Source of the DNA: Perognathus longimembris pacificus
Taxonomy: Eukaryota; Chordata; Mammalia; Rodentia; Heteromyidae
Reading direction: 5' to 3'
DNA: 64,000 bases
Assembly (NCBI RefSeq): GCF_023159225.1
Contig: NC_063181.1
Coordinates: forward strand, 20,796,073-20,860,072
The position numbers and the translations under genes are program-made. This document shows, one piece after another, positions 13,001 through 23,939 of this stretch (positions within the stretch are counted from its first letter, which is position 1; every line of letters begins with the position of its first letter). The notes beneath the pieces were generated by a model that was not told where the DNA came from, did not search any database, and was given only the letters and a program-made list of their open reading frames with translations.

Positions 13001-13920
13001 AGACATCCTGAAAACACTAAAGGAAGGAGTAGGAGAAACACTTGGGCTCCTTGGCGCAGGATGGAACTTCCTTAACACTGACCCAGAAAGGCTACAAATC
13101 AAAAAGGTTGGACAAATGGGACTGCCTCAAACTGCAGAGCTTCTGCATGCAAAGGACATACCTCGCAAGAAAGCCCACAGACTGGGAGAAGATCTTTACC
13201 AGACATTCAACAGACAAAGGCCTCATCTCTAAATCATATGCAGAACTAAAAAAATTACCTTCTTCCAAAACAAAACCGCAAAGAACCAATAACCCCCTCA
13301 TCAAGTGGGCTAAAGACTTACAAAGAGACTTCTCTGATGAGGAAATGAGAATGGCCAAGAGACATATGAAAAAGTGCGCTACATCACTGGCCATAAAAGA
13401 AATGCAAATCAAAACAACATTGAGATTTTACCTCATCCCAGTAAGAATGTCCTATATCAAGAAAACTAACAATATCAATTGTTGGAGGGGATGTGGCCAA
13501 AAGGGAACCCTACTTCATTGTTGGTGGGAATGTAAACTGGTTCAGCTACTCTGGAAAGCAGTATGGAGATTCCTCAGAAGGCTAAATATAGAACTCCCCT
13601 ATGACCCAGCAGCCCCACTTTTGGGTATCTATCCAAAAGACCACAAACAAAATCACAGTAATGCCACCAGCACAACAATGTTCATCGCAGCACAATTTGT
13701 CATAGCGAGAATCTGGAACCAACCCAGATGCCCCTCTGTAGACGAATGGATCAGGAAAATGTGGTACATATACACAATGGAATTTTATGCCTCTATCAGA
13801 AAGAATGACATTGTCCCATTTGTAAGGAAATGGAAGGACTTGGAAAAAATTATACTAAGTGAAGTGAGCCAGACCCAAAGAAACATGGACTCTATGGTCT
13901 CCCTTTTTGGGAATAATTAG
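10092..13920 (+). pseudogene. L1 ORF2 (APE-type endonuclease and reverse transcriptase), multiply broken
   Basis: Runs from ATG 10092-10094 to TAG 13918-13920 (3829 nt, about 1,275 codons if repaired, the normal size). Endonuclease: LTVNINGLNSPIK, then an in-frame TGA near 10161; CCLHETHL; VGDFNTPLSPLDR (about 10516) after a frameshift near 10495; SDHNGIKLEL near 10780. RT: intact frame 11797-12759 with [14 protein letters not shown] and catalytic FADD at 12187-12198. C-terminal domain: 13042-13920 with the cysteine-rich [25 protein letters not shown]. Further frame changes lie near 10905, between 11100 and 11375, between 11632 and 11797, near 12755 and near 13100-13200. Relative to the copy at 46190-46270 there is a deletion of about 10 nt near 13165. 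Non-functional. Confidence 0.95.
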
Positions 13921-14439
13921 TACAGGTTTAGGCAAGTCAGAGCAGAGCATCACAAGGCCCAATTGCTATACCTTTATGAACACATAAGATGATGCTAAGT
14001 GAAATGAACTCCATGTTATGGAGACAATCGTTATATCACAGTTGTAACTACTTTCAACGTCCCATGTGTATCTGTAGCTTCTATTATTGATGATGTATCA
14101 CCTTCCTGTGGTTGTACCTACACAATCTCTGTAATCTTATCTGAGTATATTGGAAATCGTGTATACTGGTATTGGAAGTAGTAAATTGAAAGGGAATACC
14201 AAATTTGACAGACACAGGGTAAAAAAAGACAAACAACTACAAAAGCAATACTTGCAAAACTGTTTGGTGTAAGTGAACTGAAAACCTCCGGGGGGTGTGG
14301 GGCAAGGGAAAGGGGGAGGAGGGAGGGGGATATGAGGGACAAGGTAACAAACAGTACAAGAAATATATCCAATGCCTAACGTATGAAACTCTAACCTCTC
14401 TGTACATCAGTTTGATAATAAAATTTTGAAAAAAAAAAA
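13921..14439 (+). other. L1 3'UTR with G-rich tract and poly(A) tail
   Basis: Follows the ORF2 stop. A G-rich polypurine stretch at about 14288-14331 has several runs of three to six G, the usual mammalian L1 3'UTR G-quadruplex-prone tract. An AATAAA-like signal (14417-14423 region) precedes the terminal A-run at 14428-14439. Confidence 0.88.
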
Positions 14440-14451
14440 AGTCAGATGCAA

Positions 14452-15374
14452 TGTATCTGAGGCAATTACACCTTAGGAAACAAATTATCCCTTCCGCCAA
14501 CTTCTAAACTAACTTTTTTGTTCACATATATCCATAGTAAGAGAAAATAATTTGTTTAAATATAGTTAAATGAAGTGAACCTCTTTTTCAATGTAAAGCT
14601 TTGTTTTTTTGTTAATTTTGATGCTGGTTATGTTATTGTTATAAGAAAATCCAAATGCATATCTGTGGAAATAGTTAAAAATATGATGAAGATGTAGAAA
14701 TTTTCCAGCTTCTGCCATTTTTAATAATTAGTTAGAAACTGTCATTCTAAATGACTTTTATAAATTTGCACATAGAAACACATTCACATAGATATGCCAT
14801 TAGTATCTCGAGCTTGTATGCAATTCTTATATCCAAGTAATTCTTAGAACTTGAGCAATGACTTAATATTTCTTTGGGTTTTAGAATACTCTCTTATGCA
14901 ATTATAAAGGACTTGTAGACTATACTCTGGTTAGTATTTCCAAAAGTATGCAAAGTAAATCCTTTAAATATAATATATATTAAAGGCATTCCTTCTAAGA
15001 CTGACAGATTCTTCAAAACTCTATGCAGTCTCTTTTATCAGTTTTATGTCATAATCAAAAAAGATCTTATTTCTTAAAAATTATTTACTTTTGTAAACTA
15101 AAGGAAAATAATATTTTATTCTTAAATTCTACACTGTTTAATTTAACAAGCATATAATGATCTTTATGTTGGATTTACTGCCAGTATATTCTAGAAACAA
15201 AGGGAAATTTTGTAATTCTGAATCTCCTGCTATGTCTTTGGTTTGCTGGTATCATTCACAACTCATTATCATTGCATATTAAAATGGCCTCGACCTTTTT
15301 TTTTTTTTTTGCTTTGTTCCAGAGTTATATTTTAGCCCAAATTGTATTTTGATTTGAAGACAGGAAAGTCTTTT
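14452..15374. other. No gene seen; AT-rich DNA
   Basis: AT-rich sequence with a T-run at about 15296-15310. No recognisable coding region or classified repeat. Confidence 0.6.
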
Positions 15375-15375
15375 C

Positions 15376-15377
15376 AT

Positions 15378-15430
<53 letters not shown>

Positions 15431-15432
15431 TG
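15376..15432. repeat. (TACATA)n microsatellite
   Basis: About nine tandem copies of a TACATA-type hexamer. Confidence 0.95.
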
Positions 15433-15960
15433 TAGCATTGTCTTGCTTATTTCAGTCTCAACGGATGAAATTTTTTGGTGCTTTATAGAATACATAGAAG
15501 CATTTTAAGATGACAGTTCTAGTGCTTCCTCTGGATAAAGTAGGTAAATTTACACTATCTTACTTCTTTTACCATAATTATAAAGCCTGGATAGAATGAA
15601 TGACGTAACTACTAGATGTCTGATCAGGAAAATTAGGAGAAAAATAACACAAATTCAAAATATTAGTCAGCAAATGATTAATTTTCATGGTCACACATGA
15701 TCACAATAATATGGAGAGAAAACCAAAAGTCCTATGGTCCTAGATTAACCACCTGGAGAAAATAGTTTTAATAGCCAGGAAAGAATTCCTCACCTATATT
15801 TTTCTCTTTGTTTTCCTCTTGTTTCCATAACACAACCCTAAATGATTCTGTATTAATAAAAGCAGAAGTGACTATGGGATTCCTTAGGAGTCAATAGAGT
15901 TGTAAATAATTGTTTTTTTCTCTCCACAAAGCTGTGGTTTCTTGCAGGAATTGGAAATAA
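15433..15960. other. No gene seen
   Basis: AT-rich DNA without recognisable features up to the CTTC/CTTT tract. Confidence 0.6.
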
Positions 15961-15992
15961 ATTTCTTCCTTCCTTCCTTCCTTCCTTCCTTC

Positions 15993-16051
<59 letters not shown>

Positions 16052-16210
16052 TCCTTCCTTCCTTCCTTCCTTCCTTCCTCCCTCTCTCCCTCCCTTCCTC
16101 CTTCTCTCCCTCCCTTCCTCCTTTTCTCCCTCCCTTCCTTCCTTCCTTCCCTCCTTCCTCCCCTTCTTGCTTTTCTTCTTTCTCTCTCCCTCCTTTCCCC
16201 CTTTTCTTTC
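15961..16210. repeat. Long polypyrimidine tract, (CTTC)n/(CTTT)n/(CCCTC)n
   Basis: About 250 nt almost purely C/T on the plus strand: CTTC units, then a perfect CTTT array (about 15993-16052), CTTC again, then irregular CCCT/CCTC blocks. Long open frames on both strands here (Lys/Arg/Glu-rich on minus, Phe/Leu/Ser/Pro-rich on plus) come only from the repeat. Confidence 0.95.
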
Positions 16211-17115
16211 TGTTTTAGTTCCAAATCTAGATATAGCATACAAAGCAATAGTGTGATGATTAAATTTCCAGCTTTCTAGTGAGAATCTAGGAAAGGGATA
16301 TGTTTCAGAGACAGTAGAGTCAAAGAAAGTAGGGGAAATGTCTTGCAATGTTGCTTTAGAAGCCCTGTTCTTAGCTGCATCTGGGTGGATCCTATTCTTT
16401 ATGTCAAATACCTTTGAAGTGAATTAATAGTGAAGAGAGACTCTGGCAGGTTCACATTTGTAAAATGTGGCCTTACACAGGATACACAGAAGGTAGACTG
16501 TCTTGTCTACCTAACTACAGAACAGATATAACTATAGAACAGATATATAAGATATAATATTTTCATTTAGTGTTATATCTTATTAAATGTATAAGAGTAG
16601 ATACACATATACATGAGTTTGAAATATAAATCTGTGACTCAAAGATGATGATTCTCATAAGGACACTCTTTATAATGCAATAAAAACTATGAGTGAGTAA
16701 AATGAAGGATTGATAACATATCTACTCCTATGGCCAATAAATGCCAAAATTGAGATGTCTGAATTATCTAAAATCATTATTTCAAAGGAGATATTATAGA
16801 AAGTGCTATTTTATGTAAATACAACAGTCAAAAAATGGAAACCTTGAACCTTTCCATTTAAATTTCAATATTTAGAAATGAAAACAGCACATTGGCCTGC
16901 TGCAAATCATCATCAATTCCTTTCCTTCTGTAGGTTCTAAAATCAGGACACTTTCCGTGCTACTGGCCCTGCTCCAGACTAAATTCAGCATTCCTAAAAC
17001 TATAATTCCCAGCTCATTCATCCTTCATAATTTTCTGTTGCTGCTGACACCATGTTTTCCTTTGGGAAGGATTTATGATATCAATAGGGTCAGCATAATC
17101 CAGGATAATTATATT
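16211..17115. other. No gene seen
   Basis: AT-rich DNA with no coding region or repeat that I can classify. Confidence 0.55.
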
Positions 17116-17125
17116 TTCAGGGTTT

Positions 17126-17329
17126 CTTTTTTTTTTGGCCAGTCCTGGGCCTTGGACTCCGGGCCTGAGCACTCTCCTTGGCTTCTTCCCGCTCAAGGCT
17201 AGCACTCCGCCACTTGAGCCACAGCGCCGCTTCTGGCCGTTTTCTGTATATGTGGTGCTGGGGAATCGAACCTAGGGCCTCGTGTATCCGAGGCAGGCAC
17301 TCTTGCCACTAGGCTATATCCCCAGCCCC
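17126..17329 (-). mobile_element. IDL-Geo SINE, young subfamily
   Basis: A dimeric SINE read on minus: tRNA-Ala-like left monomer (GGGGCTGGGGATATAGCC...), B box GGTTCGATTCC, then the Geo monomer and an A-tail seen as a T-run at about 17127-17136. A perfect 10-bp duplication TTCAGGGTTT lies at 17116-17125 and 17330-17339. The body is nearly identical to the SINE at 44068-44271, so both are probably recent. Pol III-transcribed, mobilised by L1. Confidence 0.95.
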
Positions 17330-17344
17330 TTCAGGGTTTTGTTT

Positions 17345-17640
17345 AAGGCAAAAATGATAATTAGACAGTTGCTTTCTGCTTGAGCCATGTTCCCAATCTT
17401 TTCTTTTTGGTTTTCCCAATAGGGCCTTAGCGTTTGGGTCTTAGCATTTGTCCAGGTCAGCCTAGATTGTGATCCTCCGTTTAACACCTCCCATACAGCC
17501 AAGATGGCAGTGCATGTTACAATGCCTAATTGAATAGGGTGAGATGGTTCTTAGGACCCCTTTGCCTGGGCTAGCCTCGAATTGTGATTCTCGTACTCCC
17601 AGCCTTCTGTGTAGCTAGGACTATAAGTAGGAGAAGCTAG
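17345..17640 (-). mobile_element. Old B1/7SL-like composite SINE remnant
   Basis: Two arms resemble the reverse complement of a B1/7SL-type element: around 17449-17490 and more clearly 17563-17635 (CTGGGCTAGCCTCGAATTGT, CCCAGCCTTCTGTGTAGCTA). Strongly diverged; exact ends and family are uncertain. Confidence 0.45.
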
Positions 17641-17649
17641 AATGTATCT

Positions 17650-18540
17650 AACCTCATGTCTCTCAATTAAATGACATCTACAGTATTATCTCTAAAGCTA
17701 ATATTTTCAAAGGATCTGTGGAAGAACATGTGGACAAGTTTGTAGGTTAAGTATTGTACTTATTATAAGAGACAAAAATACCATTAAATTCAGTTTCAAA
17801 TAAAAGGTAAAATATACAAGTTAGTAATGGTTTTGATCCTATTGCATCCTCATTTCAGACTATTTTATTTTCTATGGATGAAAAGCTCATTGAAATAATA
17901 CAAGTAGTTATTGACGTGCTTATTAATTTATTTTTTGCAATGTTGTACCTTACCTCAATTTGTCTAAATGTTTTGTACTTTTATTTTCTATACTTCCTTT
18001 GCTTTTAACACTGATCAGAGCATTGGGCTTTGATTTTTCTGCTCATTATTTTCCCTCTTCTTTACTCAAGCATTCAACTTTTACATTTACTTTCTTTCAA
18101 AGCAAAAAATATTTTTTCTTTAGCTTCATCCTCTTCTGCCCATTCATCATGTATGCAATTTTCTCTGGTAGTGGTAATTTCAGTACATTTGAGCTTGAAG
18201 TGCTTTCTCCCTTATTTTCTTGTAATAAGTTTTTGTCTTTACAATGTTGGTCTTTTTGTTGTTGTTAAATGTGGCAAGTTATTTTATTCCGTAGTGGCAG
18301 GTGTCCTAAATTTCCACTTGATTTCAAATTTATTGCTTCCTGTTTTATTTGTGGATTGCCACTCACTAGTGGACAGAAGTTGAGGTTGCTGGAAATCTAG
18401 AAGTCAGAAGATATGGAAGCATTGTTGTATTTGCTGTGTTGATTCAGCCTGAGGCAATCATCACTTGTACCAGCTGCCCAGCATATGGAGGGAGGCCAAG
18501 CTACCCAGTTACTAACAAGATTTTCTTCAATTTATAACCC
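17650..18540. other. No gene seen
   Basis: AT-rich DNA. Short T-rich open frames at 17960-18380 have no recognisable domain and I treat them as chance. Confidence 0.55.
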
Positions 18541-18912
18541 TGAAACTATCCTCAGTCCTTGCTTAGAGTTTGGTCCTTAGAGATCACCAAAAGATGATGG
18601 GATAAAGGCTTGGACACCAAGATGGCATTTAGGTATGTGAGTCTTCTACAAAGTCCTTACATAATTGGGAATATGTTGTGAAGAACATTGAGACCCCCTC
18701 ACCTTCATTGCTGTCTCTCTGCTTCCTGACAGTGAAGTAATTCTGCTCTTCTTCACACTTCTGTTACAATGAGCTACCTTACCCCCAGGTGACCAAACAA
18801 CCATCTCATTCACTGGGGGAAACTTCCCAAAGTGTAAATAATCTTTTTTTCTCTATTTAAATGGATTACTTTCATGTATTTTGTTATAGTAACAGAAAGC
18901 TGACAAATATGG
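18541..18912 (+). repeat. Old LTR/MaLR-like repeat remnant
   Basis: The stretch ends with TATTTTGTTATAGTAACAGA followed by AAGCTGACAAA, resembling the 3' end of common mammalian MaLR-type LTRs, and contains a TTGTGAAGAACATTGAGACC block. Class assigned from memory of family consensus; boundaries are approximate. Confidence 0.4.
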
Positions 18913-18919
18913 TTCACCT

Positions 18920-19969
18920 TTTGTTACTGTTAAACCATCCCCACTCTGATTAAGTATTCTGGGTATTTCCTCACTTCTGATGCCTTCCTTGTTTGCTTGT
19001 TCTTGCTTGTCCTGATTTTCACTTTGTGAGGAAAGCCTTAAACACTCTGTTCAGTTAGCAACAATTTTTTGGTTTTCAAAGGTGACAACACTTTTTATTT
19101 TGTTGAAAACACTTTCACATTATTTTTTAAAAACTGATTTTCTCTTCATGCTTTCTAGTATTCTTTTGTGCACAATTTTTCTTTAGTCAATCAACCACCT
19201 GCTCAGACATAAATTAGCCACTTAAATTTCTTTCCTAATTTTTGATTTATGAAAAGAAAGATTTACTTTGGGTGGGGACACACAGATCCTCCGGAGGGAT
19301 GGTGAACAAATGCACTCATTATATTCACAATTTGCAAGTAGAAATAAATTGGGGGAATCTATGAAAGGATTAACATTGTTAACAATGCATTATACTCATA
19401 ACACGAATTATGGAATTGTAATCTCTGTATATCTACTTTATAACACATTCTTTTAAAGATCTTGGTAATAAGCTTGAAAAATAACTGACATTTCCCTTTC
19501 TTTATGATCAACTTACCCTAGTTTTATGCTTATACCAAATATGGCAGGCAATAGTCTGGTTTTCCTGGTCTCAGCTGCAATAATAAATAAGAAATAATAA
19601 AGTGAGAAGCACACAACAGAAAGTTTACATTTTAAACTCACCCCTTCCCCATGGAAATTGTGCCTTTTGGCTAAAGGCAGGTGTGTGGTTGAGACTCTTA
19701 TTTTCTTGAACCATAACTTGCACACTTGAGAAGTATGAAGTTGGTAAAGCATTTTCCAGGGAGAGACAAAAAGCAGGCATTTAGTTATAATAATGCACAG
19801 GTAAGATTGTAACCTCAATACCTATATTTGCTATTGATAGTGAAAATGTTCAAAATTAAAGAAAAAACAAATTTATTTAGCAAGTAATCTCTAGATTATG
19901 GACTCACAATTTACAAAAAAAGTTAATATCCTTATTTATTAAATCAAGTTCCAAAATAAATGCCAATTT
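18920..19969. other. No gene seen
   Basis: AT-rich; no supported coding region or classified repeat. Confidence 0.55.
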
Positions 19970-20013
19970 TATATATACATACACATATATGTATATATGT
20001 GTATGTATATATA
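19970..20013. repeat. Palindromic TA/CA-rich microsatellite
   Basis: Alternating TATATACATACACATATATG followed by its mirror TATATATGTGTATGTATATA; could form a cruciform or hairpin. Confidence 0.85.
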
Positions 20014-21447
20014 CTGAAAACAAGACTGAATTAATGCTTATATACTTTAAAAGGATGACATGGTATACTTCAAAGCTGGAGAAAAATCACAAGAAAAAAT
20101 ATCATTCCATAGATGAAAATTATAAACATCTGTATTGTAAGTATATTTGGAACTAAAACATTAGTATGATTATTAAAAAAAAAGTAAAGCAAAATCATAA
20201 GGAAGATCACACAGCAATAGTTGTTTAAATTAATGTACAAAAATAATGAAGAGTCTAGATTTATGGTTTTTTTTTTTTTAGGAAAACAGAATTTTGTTGG
20301 ATTTTGCCCTAGCTGTGTTACTTAAGAAAAATTTTGAACACAAATTTCAAGAAAAATACCTAAAAATTCATAATTTCATCAAGATTTAGAATTGGAATTA
20401 GTCTTTAGATATCTTTGGTCATTCAATCTTGTTCTTGTTCCAACAGATTGTATAGATGTCAAATAAATATAAGCAAGTAAATAAGTAGTAATAAAATTAT
20501 GCAAGTGTCTTCCTTTATTAATAAAAGCAACAAATTAAACTAGGTACCATAAATCATGAATTTTGGAATTATAATTTTAAATTTAGTATACATAACTAAT
20601 TGAAGACGAACTATGACCAAGAAACTATTTGCAAAAAAAATAATACCAGGTGATGTTTACATTAAAAAGGTTCAAATGAAATCCAATAAAAATTATTATA
20701 TAAATGCAGTTGCTGACGCATGACTTTATATAATTCTCAGTGCCTTCTGAGTCTGGGATTATAGGCATACATCAACAAACTTTGCCAATTTCTCATTCCT
20801 TACTAAATATTTTAAGGGCCATTCAAATTCTGCCCTCCAGTTATACCACAAAGAATGGAACACTTCAGTAATTTCTGGACCTCTTCTCAAATAGTAATAT
20901 CTTTACACCTCCCTTCAAAATAAGTTTTGATGTTAACATGCAATTTCAAAAGACTTAGTACATTATTCAAGTGAATAAGCCATTGCTGTAAGCGATACTG
21001 ACAGTCATGTCAAAGTGCAAGGGTATACTTTCAATTAAATATGTTTTAATTTAAATTCAGCTCTGTAAAGTCATAGCCGGAATATTAATGAACAAATGAA
21101 GTACAAAAGGAAGTTTATGGAATCTCATTCTTTGGAGATTTCTCTAAGCAAAGAGCATCATGTCATTTAGACTTTCACATAGGATGGTAGTGTGAGGATT
21201 GGGAGTTTGTGTGATTTCCTAGCAATGCTTACAAAAATGTCCAGTGAATATATAATCCATCAGCACCTACTTCTTTGACATGACCATACCTGAACAAAAC
21301 AAAAGTGGCAATATGACCAATTTCTTTGCTTTTGTTGTCTCGTTTTCCTTGTGATAAATCTTGACACCAGAAATGAAAGGTTGTTGTGATTACTTTTATG
21401 ATTATTTTTAAAACGATTTATTTAAAACATGTATTCATAGTAATATA
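20014..21447. other. No gene seen; possible B1-like fragment
   Basis: AT-rich. At about 20737-20795 a short piece (CTTCTGAGTCTGGGATTATA) resembles the reverse complement of a 7SL-type SINE but is too short to be sure. Confidence 0.45.
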
Positions 21448-21459
21448 TCTACTGTTCTT

Positions 21460-21665
21460 TTTTGTTGTTGTTGTTGCCAGTCCTGGGGCATGGACTCAGA
21501 GCCTGAGCCCTGTCCTTGGCTTCTTTTTGCTCAAGGCTAGCACTCTACCACTTGAACCACAGCACCACTTCAGCTTTTTTCTATATATGTGGTGCTGAGG
21601 AATAGAACCCAGGGCTTCATGTATATGAGACGAGCACTTTACCACTAGGCCATATTCCCAGCCCC
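21460..21665 (-). mobile_element. IDL-Geo SINE
   Basis: Minus-strand dimeric SINE ending in ...CCATATTCCCAGCCCC, with a T/GTT-rich reversed tail at about 21460-21475. The target-site duplication TCTACTGTTCTT (21448-21459) / TCTATTGTTCTT (21666-21677) has one mismatch. Confidence 0.95.
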
Positions 21666-21829
21666 TCTATTGTTCTTATGTAGACAAAGTTATGACAATT
21701 TTTAAGGCTGATTATCTTAAAGAAAACAATTAATTTATTACAAAATTATATATGACACAGCAGGCTTGTGATGTTCTAAGTAAATGACTGATAAAATAGT
21801 TATTGTGGGAAAAAGAAAAACTAAAAGTT

Positions 21830-21830
<1 letters not shown>

Positions 21831-21857
<27 letters not shown>
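21831..21857. repeat. (CA)n microsatellite
   Basis: About 13 CA dinucleotides. Confidence 0.95.
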
Positions 21858-21860
<3 letters not shown>

Positions 21861-23130
21861 AACCAGTTTTCTAAAAGAAGGAATTAAATTAACACTACTT
21901 AAGATGCATCTGAATTTTTCTTCCTTGATATCTCTTTTATTGCCCCAATCAATTCCTTTCTGTTACATAATGACCTTATCTTGCAGTGCCATAGCTTAAT
22001 AACCTCATGGTTTCAACCTATTAGGATCTTCCCCAGATTTAGCCTATCTCACACTAACTATGGGAGATTTTTCTAGTTCCATCAAGGCCTTCTGACATGA
22101 TTGGCTGGCTGCTGCTTAGAACGTCACAATTAGTTTTAAATAATACATGTGTATCATTCAAGTTTCATATTTCAAGTTTTCACGTGCAAGGCTGTGTTTC
22201 TTTTTTATTGCATATTGTCATTTATCGGAAGGAGAGGATAAATTAAAATAAAGAAATAATATTTAATGACACATAGACAAAAATAGAAGGGTAGTTCTAA
22301 AAGGACAGTTATAAAATACTAGGCCATTGGAACTTTTGGTTATCCTGTACAATATTTAAAAAATTGAAGTTGGACATTATTAGAGTAGACATTACTTGTA
22401 ATTCACTAGTCCTTTGCCTTGGTGCTAGAAACATGTTACAGGTGCTTACATGCAAATTTTGGAAAATGTATGTATTAATATTATTAGAAATCCCTCATGT
22501 CACAAAAAGCTATGAAGAGCTGAGTTCATGTGAATCAAATATTTCTTTTAAATTCCCATTAAAATCTCATCTTATATTGATCCCTTGATATTAAGTGCTA
22601 ATATGTAGAATGAGGTCCAAAAACATTTAGAAAGACAGTAAATGACAAAAGAAAAAATATATAAGAAATGTTATATGATCCCTCATTTTCTGCAAGGAAA
22701 CTGGGAAGAATAAACTATTTGTTTTTCCTAAATGCATTAAGAAGGCACTCTTCTTTCAAAAAGTCACTTTAAGAATAGTTAAAGAATAACTAAAATTTCT
22801 ATAAAAATTATTCACTGCCTTTAAAATTATACTAAGAATTTTAGGTTCTCACAACCAATGGGTACTTGAGCATCCATTGTGTATTGCAGTATGTAATGGA
22901 CATAATGTTAAAAATTCTTGGCTTCTTCCTTCTTCCTCTACATTCATTCAATCATATTGTAATTAAAATAAAATAAAATACATAAAATTGAATTCACTTT
23001 ATTGTGATGAGATGGGGGTTGTTTTAACCTGTGTTTTTATCTAAGTTTGAGATCTTTGAGTTTATTTAAGAACCTCAAATTCTTTAGGTTAACAATAACT
23101 TTAGTGATAATAGAAAATCCCCAAAATGTT
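21858..23130. other. No gene seen
   Basis: AT-rich DNA with no supported features. Confidence 0.55.
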
Positions 23131-23159
23131 ACACACAAACACACACACACACACACACC
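23131..23159. repeat. (CA)n microsatellite
   Basis: Interrupted CA array. Confidence 0.9.
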
Positions 23160-23718
23160 AAGTAGATTTATTTATGTAAGAAAAATAAAGAATGCAATTA
23201 CTCAAGGAAAAATATGACAATTTCTATCTATAATTACCCTCTCAGAATTAATTAATAATTAAGACTAATTAATGCAAAGACTGATACAATCATATGTTTC
23301 CTATCCTAAAAAGGAAGAGGAGAAAGCAAGGGAAAATGTGTATTCATGAAGAAATTTACCTGCATAGCTATTAATGAATAAAAACTTGAAGCATGCTAGG
23401 TAATTTAGGTTTCATTCAGTACTTCTCTCTATGAGGATGACTGAACACTGAAATGTTTGCCAATTACACTCCTAACCAAAGAAAAATAAAAATCATAGTA
23501 AAGGTAAAGGTATATTGGCAACAAGCATTCTCTGTCATGTTGACCTAAGTTCTTTTCTCCTGTTGATTTACCACCTTTAACACTGAAGCTACAAATGAAA
23601 AGTAGCACCAAAGTAAAAAAAGGGTGCACCCTCTAAGTGTCAGCAAAGCTTCACCTCTACCTTAAAACTAGGGGTAAAAGTTACCATTGTGTGCCAAAAC
23701 CATATACTTATTTTCACA
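23160..23718. other. No gene seen
   Basis: AT-rich; a 66-codon minus-strand open frame at 23429-23629 shows no known domain and I do not call it. Confidence 0.5.
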
Positions 23719-23728
23719 GTTTCATACA

Positions 23729-23926
23729 TTTTTTGGGGGGGAGGGCAGTCCTGGAGCTTGGACTCAGGGCCTGAGCACTGTCCCTGGCTTCTTTTTGCTC
23801 AAGGCTATCACTCAGCCACTTGAGCCATAGCGCCACTTCTGGCCATTTTCTATATGTGTGGAATCGAACCCAGGGCTTCATGTATAGGAGGCAAGCACTC
23901 TTACCACTAGGTCATATTCTCAGCCC
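23729..23926 (-). mobile_element. IDL-Geo SINE with a small internal deletion
   Basis: Minus-strand copy whose reversed tail is T/G-rich (about 23729-23745). It lacks the GGTGCTGGG part between the Geo-linker and the B box (reads TATGTGTGGAATCGAACC). Likely duplication ACAGTTTCATA before and ACAGTTTTATA after. Confidence 0.92.
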
Positions 23927-23939
23927 TAACAGTTTTATA

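Larger units (their letters stand above)
6984..14439 (+). mobile_element. Near-complete L1 LINE, plus strand
   Basis: A nearly complete L1 of about 7.45 kb. It starts ACTTCCGGGAAGACGGCAG and carries a 1.9-kb 5'UTR, ORF1, a 52-bp inter-ORF gap, ORF2, a 3'UTR with a G-rich tract and a poly(A) tail ending near 14439. An imperfect target-site duplication flanks it (A-run plus TCAGCTGCAA before, A-run plus GTCAGATGCAA after). ORF1 has one nonsense codon and one frameshift, and ORF2 has several lesions, so it is immobile. It is the same family as the L1 part of the composite at 45501-47527, which has a more intact ORF2 end. Confidence 0.96.

Noticed and set aside
15853..16348. Long Lys/Glu/Arg-rich (minus) and Phe/Leu/Ser-rich (plus) open frames
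   Set aside because: They are translations of the CTTC/CTTT repeat and have no other content.
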